From NCBI GenBank assembly GCA_964549915.1, contig CAZJWX010000061.1:1-28665 (forward strand): 28,665 bases of DNA, written 5' to 3'. Shown piece by piece: positions 14,748-21,914 of the stretch (its first letter is position 1; the number at the start of each line of letters is the position of its first letter). The stretch is from JAUZRW01 sp964549915. Its GTDB lineage: Bacteria > Chloroflexota > Anaerolineae > Aggregatilineales > Phototrophicaceae. The notes beneath the pieces are model-generated. The model had not been told where the DNA came from. It saw nothing but the letters and a program-made list of their open reading frames with translations, and made no database searches. Made by a program: the position numbers and the translations under genes.

Positions 14748-15416
14748 ATGTACTTTCTGGACTCACTGCAATACCCATTTCGTGGGCAGGGTGCCTTCGG
14801 AAAAATCGTCACCGCAGGGTTGCTACTTTTCATTCCGATTGTGAATCTCTTCGGCGCGTTCGTCATCGCGGGCTATGGCATCAAGATCATGGGCAATGTG
14901 CTGGCAGGCAACCAGAACCTGCCGGAATTTGACATCATGCAGGACTTCGGTCGGGGCTTGCTGGTGCTGTTGGCCGGGTTCATCTATGCGCTGCCGCTGG
15001 TGCTGGTTCTGCTTGTGCTGGGGCTGCTCCTGGGTGGCTTCAACGAAGATACGATGACCGCAGGCGGTTTGCTGCTGACGCTGATCAGCATCCCGCTTTC
15101 GTTCATCTTCTCGCTGGTCATCATCACGGCCTTCAGCCGTTACGCTGCGACTGAAGAGACCGGCATGCTCTTCGATTTTGGCGGGAATTTCCGGCTGGCG
15201 ATGAACAACCTGGGTGCGGGACTGGAATTCTTCGTGAATGCCTTCCTCTATGGCATTGCCGTCGCGATCCTGGTCAGCCTGGGGTTCATGCTGCTCGTCA
15301 TCCCTGGCCTGATCTTGAGCGTGGCGGCGCAGTTCGGGCAGTATCACCTCTACGCACAGTATGCCCGACGCATCGGCATCGGCGGCAAACGCAAGGTTGA
15401 TACCTTCGCCCTCTGA
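14748..15416 (+). CDS. DUF4013 integral membrane protein (second copy)
   Basis: A 222-residue protein beginning MYFLDSLQYPFRGQGAFGKIVTAG, the same Y-P-F start as the protein at 10296-11264. About six hydrophobic segments follow, with the loop SRYAATEETGMLFDFGGNFRLAMNNLGAGLEFF between them and a basic C-terminal tail (ARRIGIGGKRKVD). This is the usual length of DUF4013 proteins; the other copy is 100 residues longer, with an added loop and a C-terminal membrane segment. GGGAG lies 10 nt before ATG 14748. A strong terminator follows the stop, so the gene is probably transcribed on its own. Function unknown. Confidence 0.9.
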   Translation: MYFLDSLQYPFRGQGAFGKIVTAGLLLFIPIVNLFGAFVIAGYGIKIMGNVLAGNQNLPEFDIMQDFGRGLLVLLAGFIYALPLVLVLLVLGLLLGGFNEDTMTAGGLLLTLISIPLSFIFSLVIITAFSRYAATEETGMLFDFGGNFRLAMNNLGAGLEFFVNAFLYGIAVAILVSLGFMLLVIPGLILSVAAQFGQYHLYAQYARRIGIGGKRKVDTFAL

Positions 15417-15443
15417 GGATGCGACAGGCACACGACAAATCCG

Positions 15444-15479
15444 AACAGCCATCCCGCCGGGACGGCTGTTTTTGTTTTT
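15444..15479 (+). terminator. Intrinsic terminator of the second DUF4013 gene
   Basis: AACAGCC-A-TCCC pairs with GGGA-C-GGCTGTT around a GCC loop, followed by two T tracts up to 15479. It lies 28 nt past the DUF4013 stop and 5 nt before the convergent SET-domain gene's stop. Confidence 0.92.
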
Positions 15480-15484
15480 GCAGG

Positions 15485-15925
15485 CTACTGCTTGCGACCT
15501 TTGACCAGGCCGCGACAGGTCGGGGCATCGCAGTGGCATTCGAAGGTGCGGAACAGGTAATCCTCCGTCTCGGCGTAATCCATCGTTACCGCCTCACCGG
15601 GGGCGAGGTCACGGCGGGCGATGAAAACCCGGCGCGACATATCAACCGATGTATTCGGATTGCAATGATGCAGGATTTTTCCCATGAAGTAGGGGTCATG
15701 GATGTGCAATCCGGGTGCGAGTTGCAGCGAGAACTGCGTGATCTCGCTGGTGAGAAAGCCCGTGAAGCCGAAGACGATTGCACCCGCCTTGAACGGCACA
15801 CAGGCGACGACTCCTTCGCCCACGATGTCATCAATTCGCTCGATGCGGAACGCCTCGCGCGTTGGTTCGTAGGGGTAGGATGGCAGCTCTTGCGGATAAA
15901 AACGCAGGCTCACTGTGGCAATCAT
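15485..15925 (-). CDS. SET-domain protein (putative protein-lysine N-methyltransferase)
   Basis: A 146-residue bacterial SET protein. The motifs appear in order: VGEGVVACVPFKAGAIVFGFTG (35-56, the G-x-G AdoMet contact and following strands), MGKILHHCNPNTSVD (81-95, counterpart of the N-H-S-C-x-P-N knot), ARRDLAPGEAVTMDY (103-117, ending in the catalytic-region Tyr), and a post-SET cysteine cluster FECHCDAPTCRG (Cys130, Cys132, Cys137). All core elements are kept, so it may be an active AdoMet-dependent methyltransferase. GAGGGG precedes ATG 15925. It is the last gene of a tight operon after the AdoMet decarboxylase-like gene (20-nt gap). Its substrate is unknown; it could act on the product of the upstream enzymes rather than on a protein. 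Confidence 0.92.
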   Translation of the reverse strand: MIATVSLRFYPQELPSYPYEPTREAFRIERIDDIVGEGVVACVPFKAGAIVFGFTGFLTSEITQFSLQLAPGLHIHDPYFMGKILHHCNPNTSVDMSRRVFIARRDLAPGEAVTMDYAETEDYLFRTFECHCDAPTCRGLVKGRKQ

Positions 15926-15945
15926 TTGGTTTTCCCCTCATGCCT

Positions 15946-16359
15946 TCACTTGCGCAGCAGCACCTGATAATTGACTGCTGTCGGCGCGAACGTCTCTTGC
16001 ACGTAGGTCACCACATCGAGTTCGTTGTATCCTTTGCAACTGAAGACATCGAGGTACAGGGCACGTGCCAAATCGTTGGTGTGGATGGTGATGGCACTGG
16101 TCTCGATGAGCTGCACGGCTGAGATCCCTTCTTCGATGCCCTGGCCGAAGCGTGCCGCAATCGGTTCGCCGTAGGCCACCATGTTGATGCGCCTGACCAG
16201 CGAATTGAGGAAAGTCGTGATGTCATCCAGGGATAGGAGGCGCTCATTGCAGCCCAGGGCGCTGAGCACCAGATGCTTGCCGTAGTAATGCACACCATCC
16301 ACGAGGATCCGGCGGTACTCGGTTGGGATCTGGGTCGGGGTCTGAAGAGAAGTGGTCAT
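15946..16359 (-). CDS. Divergent S-adenosylmethionine decarboxylase homologue (pyruvoyl type, SpeH-like)
   Basis: A 137-residue protein with the prokaryotic class 1B fold signature: YYGKHLVLSALGC, then GISAVQLIETSAITIHT, then ALYLDVFSCKGYN. Using Thermotoga numbering as known for the family, Ser55, Ser63, His68 and Cys83 correspond to Ser80, Ser88, His93 and Cys108, with every spacing identical. The pyruvoyl group could therefore form at Ser88. Odd points: the residue before this Ser is Thr instead of Glu, the next is Ala instead of His, and the Trp of the H-T-W-P-E adenine-stacking motif is Asn. Substrate specificity may have changed; AdoMetDC homologues turned into ornithine or arginine decarboxylases are known. 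GGAGGA precedes ATG 16359; the methyltransferase gene ends 25 nt upstream. Confidence 0.85.
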   Translation of the reverse strand: MTTSLQTPTQIPTEYRRILVDGVHYYGKHLVLSALGCNERLLSLDDITTFLNSLVRRINMVAYGEPIAARFGQGIEEGISAVQLIETSAITIHTNDLARALYLDVFSCKGYNELDVVTYVQETFAPTAVNYQVLLRK

Positions 16360-16384
16360 CGGGTAGTCCTCCGCGCTGCTGCGC

Positions 16385-17137
16385 TCACAATTCCACTGCT
16401 GAAGCGAAGATCACGCCTGTGTATTCTCGTGCGGTGTGGTCGGCTTCAGCGCTGACGAGGTGAATCGTACTGGCCGGGAAACCGACGATTTCCAGCGCGG
16501 CGCGCACGTCTCCTTCCCGCAGATAGACATTGGGGAAGCGCGTCGCACCGAAATCCGAGAATCTCGCTTCCCGCAGCGAAGAGAGAATCAGCATCCCGCC
16601 GGGTTTGAGCAGGGTGCGCAGGTTGCGGATGTGCTTATGCCACTGCTCTTTGCTATCTGTGACGGCATCCAGGCAGTAATTGCTGATGATGACCTCGTAT
16701 TTCCCCGTGACTTTCACGGGAGGAGCCAGGTGGATGTCGCAACTGAGCACGCTGTTGACCACATGGCGCACCCGGGCAGCACGCTCATGTATATCGTTCT
16801 CAGTAGGGTGCGGATTGCCTTCGTACTGCAAGGCGCGGATGATATAGGGTGTCCAGTCGAAGTCGCATTCATCTCCCGCCAGCCAGCGCTGTACCACTTC
16901 GCGGTTGGCGGCTACGTAGTCGCAGCAGTCGATGCTGCTGGCACGGCGTGCGGCGGCGATCAGGCTGATGATCGTGGGGCCGCTGCCAAATTCTAGCACG
17001 CGCAGATTGTTCGGGAGGGAGGCGAAACGTTCGGTGAGGAAATGCAGCAAGCCAGCGGCTTCGCTGCCCAATGATTTGTAGTAGCTCTCAAGGTATGGGT
17101 GCGGGTCAAACGCCTGATAACTGGCGAAATCGTTCAT
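16385..17137 (-). CDS. NNMT/PNMT/TEMT-family AdoMet-dependent methyltransferase
   Basis: A 250-residue class I methyltransferase with the hallmarks of the small-molecule N/S-methyltransferase family that includes nicotinamide and phenylethanolamine N-methyltransferases. These are FDPHPYLESYYKSLG at the start, motif I LEFGSGPTIISLIAAA (48-63), the D-Y-x-x-x-N-R-E acidic loop (73-80), FDWTPYI (93-99), ISNYCLDAVTDS and LLKPGGMLILSSL. This family methylates amines, thiols or pyridines using AdoMet. It is the first gene of an operon with the AdoMet decarboxylase-like and SET genes (gaps of 25 and 20 nt). The ATG at 17137 lacks a close ribosome site; an AAAGGA is about 19 nt upstream. A candidate promoter lies at 17227-17256. 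The acceptor is unknown. Confidence 0.92.
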   Translation of the reverse strand: MNDFASYQAFDPHPYLESYYKSLGSEAAGLLHFLTERFASLPNNLRVLEFGSGPTIISLIAAARRASSIDCCDYVAANREVVQRWLAGDECDFDWTPYIIRALQYEGNPHPTENDIHERAARVRHVVNSVLSCDIHLAPPVKVTGKYEVIISNYCLDAVTDSKEQWHKHIRNLRTLLKPGGMLILSSLREARFSDFGATRFPNVYLREGDVRAALEIVGFPASTIHLVSAEADHTAREYTGVIFASAVEL

Positions 17138-17226
17138 TCTGGTTTAATGGCGATCCTTTCTGAAGGTTGTGGGTTGGGTCGGGGTCGTGGAGCAAGGGGT
17201 GAGGTTGCTTTTCTTGACTTGCGTGT

Positions 17227-17256
17227 ATGATACGCCTGTTGCTGGTTGCAACGCAA
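17227..17256 (-). promoter_or_regulatory. Candidate promoter of the methyltransferase/AdoMetDC-like/SET operon
   Basis: On the minus strand, TTGCGT (17251-17256) lies 18 nt from TATCAT (17227-17232), about 90 nt before the methyltransferase ATG. The -10 overlaps the near-palindrome GCGTGTATGATACGC (17221-17235), which could be a repressor site. Confidence 0.45.
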
Positions 17257-17361
17257 GATACGCAGCTATGATTCTTTGGTTATGGATGCTGCGCCGAACG
17301 AGGATGGGCGTTAGCGCTCACCAAAAACTTATGGGCGTCTTACGCGTCTCGGTAGGGCTTG

Positions 17362-17370
17362 TGCTATCAT
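17362..17370 (+). promoter_or_regulatory. Candidate extended -10 promoter of the phosphatase-DUF3090-SCO1664 operon
   Basis: TGC followed by TATCAT (17365-17370) lies 39 nt before the ATG at 17410. No good -35 is present at 16-18 nt, so it is proposed only as an extended -10 promoter. Confidence 0.4.
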
Positions 17371-17409
17371 CCAATTACAAAATGTTCATCTCCACAGAAG
17401 TGAACAACC

Positions 17410-18063
17410 ATGACGCAAATTTTCCTCATCCGCCACGCGGTGAACGATTTCGTGAAGACGGGCAAGTTGGCCGGCTGGACACCCGGTGTGCATCTCAATG
17501 AACAGGGGCGGGCGCAGGCCGAAGCCCTGGGCGAACGCCTCGCAGATGCGCCGCTGGCGCACCTCTACGCCAGCCCGCTGGAACGCACGGTGGAAACGGC
17601 GCAGGCCATCCACAAGCATCATCCCGGTATCCCGCTGGAAATCACCCACGAAATCGGCGAAGTGCGCTATGGTGACTGGGAGGGGCAGAAGATCGCCGAC
17701 CTGAGCCAGCGCAAGATGTGGTCGGTGGTGCAGGAATACCCGACCCGCGCCTACTTCCCCAACGGAGAGACCATGCGCGGCGTGCAGAACCGGATCGTCG
17801 ATGCCGTCGAGGGCCTGGTGCGCAAGCACCCCGGCGAGACGATTGCACTCGTCTTCCATGCGGATTTGATTAAAATGACAGTTGCCCATTATCTGGGCGT
17901 GCACCTGGACAATTTCCAGCGCATCGTGATCTCCCCGGCTTCGATCAGCGTGTTGATGCTGGGGCACAGCCGCCCCTTCATCGGGGTCGTGAACGATACG
18001 GCGCATGTGCAGCAACTGGAACGAGAGCAGAAAGAAAAGCAAGGTGGCACGAACAGAGCTTGA
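17410..18063 (+). CDS. Histidine phosphatase family protein (phosphoglycerate mutase-like, MSMEG_4193 type)
   Basis: A 217-residue branch 1 histidine phosphatase. IFLIRHA (catalytic Arg8-His9), VHLNEQGRAQAEALGERL, YASPLERTVETAQAI (second Arg), RYGDWEGQKI (proton-donor Glu region) and VFHADLIKMTVAHYLG (second catalytic His) are all present. The basic, Glu-rich tail after residue 200 overlaps the start of the next gene by 20 nt. The gene leads a trio with DUF3090 and the SCO1664-family gene, an order known from Actinobacteria (for example Mycobacterium), where the trio is near mshC; no mshC is in this window. The substrate of this subgroup is not established. Confidence 0.93.
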   Translation: MTQIFLIRHAVNDFVKTGKLAGWTPGVHLNEQGRAQAEALGERLADAPLAHLYASPLERTVETAQAIHKHHPGIPLEITHEIGEVRYGDWEGQKIADLSQRKMWSVVQEYPTRAYFPNGETMRGVQNRIVDAVEGLVRKHPGETIALVFHADLIKMTVAHYLGVHLDNFQRIVISPASISVLMLGHSRPFIGVVNDTAHVQQLEREQKEKQGGTNRA

Positions 18064-18529
18064 ACTCAAACCGGTGGAATTCATCACAATCGGTACGATT
18101 GGCCCGCGTGGTCGGCGTGTTTTCCATTTGCAGGCAGGCTATCAGGGGCGCATCATCACCTTCATCATCGAGAAGGAGCAGGCCAATGCCCTGGGCGAAG
18201 CGCTGATGAACTTCATCGAAGAACTGGACGAGCGCCTGGATGTGACGACCGAGGTCGAGATGGCGTCGATGGATATGGAACTGCGCGAGCCGATCCAACC
18301 CATGTTTCGCATCTCGCAGATGGGCTTGGCCTATGACGAAGAGGAGGAGCGCGTGGTTCTGATCGCGGAGCAGATGGCCTCCGGCGACGATGACTCGGAG
18401 ACCGACATCGTGCGCATGTGGTGCACGCGCGAGCAAATGTACGCGCTCAGCATTCAGGCGATGGATACGGTCAAAGCCGGGCGTCCCTCCATCCGCCAGA
18501 ATGGGCGCATTCTGTATTATTGGCAGTGA
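18044..18529 (+). CDS. DUF3090 family protein
   Basis: A 161-residue protein starting at GTG 18044 within the end of the phosphatase gene. It matches DUF3090 throughout: FITIGTIGPRGRRVFHLQAGYQGRIITFIIEKEQANALGEAL, QPMFRISQMGLAYDEEEERVVLIAEQM, and the ending MWCTREQMYALSIQAMDTVKAGRPSIRQ with NGRILYYWQ. Family members have this same length and position next to a histidine phosphatase and a SCO1664 protein. No catalytic motif is obvious; the acidic middle (GDDDSETD) is typical of the family. A frame extension upstream to an ATG at 18005 would only duplicate phosphatase sequence in another frame. The overlap suggests translational coupling. Confidence 0.92.
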   Translation: MARTELELKPVEFITIGTIGPRGRRVFHLQAGYQGRIITFIIEKEQANALGEALMNFIEELDERLDVTTEVEMASMDMELREPIQPMFRISQMGLAYDEEEERVVLIAEQMASGDDDSETDIVRMWCTREQMYALSIQAMDTVKAGRPSIRQNGRILYYWQ

Positions 18530-18600
18530 CGCCACAAGTGTGGAGCGGGGTTCCACGCCGCAATGCCAGGAGTTTTCCGTAGTGTGAAGGTGTAGCAGCG

Positions 18601-19374
18601 ATGACGGATCAACGGGTACTCTATACAGCGCGGGAACTGGATGAGCCAGTGACCATCTCCCATGATGAGGCGCTCAGGGCGCTGCGCGAGGGCTGCATTG
18701 ATGCCGAACATGGTTTGATGCGCTTCGGCTCCAATTACACCTTTCTGGTCTCGGTGCAGCATGAAGGCCAGGCATTTCTGGCGATTTACAAGCCGCGCAT
18801 TGGGGAGCGTCCGCTGTGGGATTTCCCGGATGGCACGCTCTGCCAGCGCGAGACCGCTTCTTACGTCCTCTCCGAGATGCTGGGATGGAGCCTGGTGCCG
18901 CCAACGGTGCTGCGCGAAGGCCCGCGCGGGATTGGCTCGATTCAGGTGTTCATCAACCATGATCCGAACCGCCACTATTTCACGTTCGACAAGTCCCTGG
19001 AGCCACAGGTACGCCGGATGGCGGCCTTCGATGCGCTGGCGAACAACGCGGATCGCAAAGGCGGCCACTGCTTGCTGGACGAAGAAGAGCGCCTCTGGGG
19101 GATCGATCACGGCCTGACCTTCAATTCGATGTACAAGCTGCGCACGGTGATCTGGAAATACTCCGGCGAACCCTTCTCCGAAGAACTCCTACGCGATATG
19201 CAGCGCCTCTGTGATCAGCTTGAGGATGAGAGCGCCGCGCTGACCCAGGAACTGCGCTCCCTGCTGGCGGTGCATGAGATCCACGCCCTGCAAAGCCGCT
19301 TGAACCGCCTGTTGACCGATGGCACGTATCCTGAACCCGGGCCGGGACCGAACCGCCCCTGGCCTGCTGTCTGA
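18601..19374 (+). CDS. SCO1664 family protein (PI3/PI4-kinase-like fold)
   Basis: A 257-residue protein with the SCO1664 signature: GSNYTFLV, AIYKPRIGERPLWDFPDGTL (62-80, with the nucleotide-binding-type Lys), RETASYVLSEMLGWSLVPPTVLREGPRG, then AFDALANNADRKGGHCLLD and LWGIDHGLTFN. The N-x-D-R-K-x-G-H and I-D-H-G blocks correspond to the catalytic and metal-binding loops of PI3/PI4-kinase and HipA-like folds, so ATP binding is likely. The C-terminal helical part ends in a Pro-rich tail. It lies 71 nt after DUF3090. The trio probably works as one unit (kinase-like, phosphatase-like, unknown), but the reaction is not known. Confidence 0.92.
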   Translation: MTDQRVLYTARELDEPVTISHDEALRALREGCIDAEHGLMRFGSNYTFLVSVQHEGQAFLAIYKPRIGERPLWDFPDGTLCQRETASYVLSEMLGWSLVPPTVLREGPRGIGSIQVFINHDPNRHYFTFDKSLEPQVRRMAAFDALANNADRKGGHCLLDEEERLWGIDHGLTFNSMYKLRTVIWKYSGEPFSEELLRDMQRLCDQLEDESAALTQELRSLLAVHEIHALQSRLNRLLTDGTYPEPGPGPNRPWPAV

Positions 19375-19456
19375 TTCGAGGGGGTTGGGTGGCGCAGTGG
19401 TTGGCGGCCAATGTCGCCGCCTGACCAATGACCCATCTCCTGTATTCATCCTATGC

Positions 19457-19487
19457 TTGACATGACATCTGCACAGTCCAGTACAAT
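19457..19487 (+). promoter_or_regulatory. Promoter of the large GT-C-like gene
   Basis: TTGACA (19457-19462, perfect consensus) and TACAAT (19482-19487, five of six) with a 19-nt spacer, 35 nt before ATG 19523. The spacer is somewhat long. Confidence 0.5.
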
Positions 19488-19522
19488 CGTGCTTTGTTTG
19501 CAGCAGCGAGGGGGTGCAGGGC

Positions 19523-21910
19523 ATGCAGCAATGGCGTCGCTTTCCCTGGAAGCATCTGGCCTTCATCGGCCTGTATTTCATCGTGGCGCTGGTCATCGTC
19601 GGGCGCAATCCGCTGGCACTGACCGACCACTTCATCGGTTCGGAGACAGGTGACACCTACGAAATGGCACGCAATGCGTGGTATTTCACCTATGCGTTGC
19701 GCACGGGCGAACCGCTCTTCTACCAACCTCTCCTGGGCTACCCGGATGGCATTGACGGCAGCATCTTCCTCAGCGTGCCGCTGCAATACTTCCCGATTGC
19801 GATTCTGGCGCTGGCGTTGCCGCTGGTGATTGCCTACAACTTCGTTGTGCTGCTTTACATGGCGCTCAATGGCTGGGCGATGTACTGGCTGGTGCGCTCC
19901 CTGCTGCCTGCCAAGGCCGACATTCCCGCGCTGCTGGCGGGGTTGGTCTATATGGCGGCTCCAGTCTTCCAGGCGCACCTCGCCGAAGGACACGGCGGGC
20001 TGATGCTCGGCTGGGCGGCACCGCTCTATCTGTGGGCGATCTTCAAGCTGGCGAAAACCGAAAGTGGCGTCTGGCGTTGGGGTGTGGTCGCAGTGTTCTT
20101 CTTCTACCTGAGCACGACCGGGCACATCTTGCAGGCGGTGTACGTGCTGCTGCCCGTCTCCGGCGTTTTCTTGCTGGGGCTGCTCTGGCAGCGGGATTGG
20201 CGCGCGGTGTGGCGGGTGCTGCTCATGGGGATCGTCGCCAGCGGCCTGCTGTTGTTGATTCTCGCTCCTGCGATACAGAGCGCTGCGGAGGAAGTAGCCT
20301 ACGCGGATACAGGCGGTACTGTGCGCTACAGCGCTGATTTCCTGGCGATCGTCTCGCCTTCCTTCCTGCACCCGGTATTCGATGCACTGCTAGCGTATCC
20401 GCGTCGCGTACTTGGCATCAACCTGACGGAAGGGGCGGCCTATGTAGGCATTGTGGCGGGGCTGTTGGCCCTGGTCGGGCTGCTGCGCGAACGGCAGTCG
20501 CGCTGGTGGCTGCTGCTGGCCTCCGTCGCCTGGGTGCTCTCGCTGGGGTCGCTGCTCAAGGTCTACGATCAACCGGTACAGCTTGCGTTAGACGATGCGC
20601 AGACGTATATTCCGCTGCCCTTCGCCTTCTTGCAGGAACTGCCCGGTTTTGATCTGGCGCGGACTCCGGGGCGCTTCAACTTCGCGCTGTCGCTGGCAGT
20701 CGCGGTGCTGGCGGGGTACGGTGCCAATGCCTTCTGGCGTGGGCAGCAGCGCCGCAACCGTGCGCGAAATCTGGCCTTCGTCGTGCTGCTGGCGGGCTTG
20801 ATCCTCTTCGAGTACCAGACTTACTGGCCGCAGCCGCTGCGCCCTGCCGCCATCCCCCAGGCGGTGCACGACCTGCGCGAAGATGAGTCCGTGCTGGCGG
20901 TCTTCAACGTGCCGAGCGGGCATCTGCTGGCGGCGAAAGATGCGCTCTATTTGCAGACGGCACACCAACAGCCATTGATCGCCGGGCAGATCACCCGCGC
21001 TACGCCCGTGAATCCGGCCAGGCTCAGTGTGCTGGAATCCACGCTCGACCCGGCGCTGCTGCGCGATGCTGGCGCGAGCATCGTGATTCTACACCGGGCA
21101 CGGGCGGCGGAGATCGACCAGCTTGATGCACTGGAGACCCGTGCAGCCGAACGATTCGGCGAAGCGTTGTATGAAGATGAGCGCATCGCCATCTACGAAG
21201 TGCCGCCCCCACAGGATGTCCCGCCGGAACTGGTCACGCTGCCCGTCATCGGCGAGACACCCGATCAGGCACATCTGGATTTCTATGTGGATCAGCCGGG
21301 CTGGATTGAACTGCGCGGCGCATTAACTGCCGAAGAACGCGACGTTGACCTCTTCCTGAATGCGACGGCGCTCTTCAACTGGGAGCTTCGCGAGGGAACG
21401 ACGATTGCGACGCCCTTCGCCGTGATCGCCCCCGGCTACTATCGCCTGACCCTGGCGCTCGATCCGGCCTGCCCGGATTACTACTCGCAATCTCTGCAAT
21501 GCAGCCAACTGCGCTATGACCTGAACGCGGCCTTCCTCAGCGATCGCCTGGGAGAGGGCGGCCTCTTCGACGACGGCATCGAACTACGTGCCAGCCAGAT
21601 CGACACAGCAGACGATCAGGTGCGGGTGCGGCTGCACTGGGTTTTTGAGGAGCCGCGCGACGAATTTGATGTGCGCTTCGTGCATCTGCTGGACGAAAAC
21701 GGTGCCCTGGTCGCGCAGCGCGATGCGCCCCTGGGGGAGGTTCCAGCGGGTGAACAGCGCACAGAGATTGTGACCTTCTTCACCGATGAAATTCCATCCG
21801 GAACGTATATGGTGCAGGCTGGCTGGTATCGCCTGGAAGACGATACCCCCGAAAATTACACCTTCGAGGGACAGCCGAGCCTGCCCATCGGGCAGATTAC
21901 CTTGCCCTAG
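19523..21910 (+). CDS. Large GT-C-like membrane protein with soluble C-terminal domain
   Basis: A 795-residue protein. After a first helix comes the external loop FIGSETGDTYEMARNAWYF with acidic residues where GT-C enzymes carry their catalytic Asp or Glu. About 11-12 hydrophobic segments extend to around residue 435 (ending LAFVVLLAGLILFEYQTYW). The remaining 350 residues are soluble and mixed: an alpha/beta part (VLAVFNVPSGHLLAAKDALYLQ, DAGASIVILHRARAAEI) and a beta-rich part (YYRLTLALDPACPDYYSQSLQCSQL and EIPSGTYMVQAGWYRLED) that looks like a carbohydrate-binding or beta-sandwich module. GAGGGGG lies about 9 nt before ATG 19523. Probably a polyprenyl-phosphate-sugar-using transferase for a surface polymer; donor and acceptor are unknown. 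Confidence 0.85.
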   Translation: MQQWRRFPWKHLAFIGLYFIVALVIVGRNPLALTDHFIGSETGDTYEMARNAWYFTYALRTGEPLFYQPLLGYPDGIDGSIFLSVPLQYFPIAILALALPLVIAYNFVVLLYMALNGWAMYWLVRSLLPAKADIPALLAGLVYMAAPVFQAHLAEGHGGLMLGWAAPLYLWAIFKLAKTESGVWRWGVVAVFFFYLSTTGHILQAVYVLLPVSGVFLLGLLWQRDWRAVWRVLLMGIVASGLLLLILAPAIQSAAEEVAYADTGGTVRYSADFLAIVSPSFLHPVFDALLAYPRRVLGINLTEGAAYVGIVAGLLALVGLLRERQSRWWLLLASVAWVLSLGSLLKVYDQPVQLALDDAQTYIPLPFAFLQELPGFDLARTPGRFNFALSLAVAVLAGYGANAFWRGQQRRNRARNLAFVVLLAGLILFEYQTYWPQPLRPAAIPQAVHDLREDESVLAVFNVPSGHLLAAKDALYLQTAHQQPLIAGQITRATPVNPARLSVLESTLDPALLRDAGASIVILHRARAAEIDQLDALETRAAERFGEALYEDERIAIYEVPPPQDVPPELVTLPVIGETPDQAHLDFYVDQPGWIELRGALTAEERDVDLFLNATALFNWELREGTTIATPFAVIAPGYYRLTLALDPACPDYYSQSLQCSQLRYDLNAAFLSDRLGEGGLFDDGIELRASQIDTADDQVRVRLHWVFEEPRDEFDVRFVHLLDENGALVAQRDAPLGEVPAGEQRTEIVTFFTDEIPSGTYMVQAGWYRLEDDTPENYTFEGQPSLPIGQITLP

Positions 21911-21914
21911 GCGC

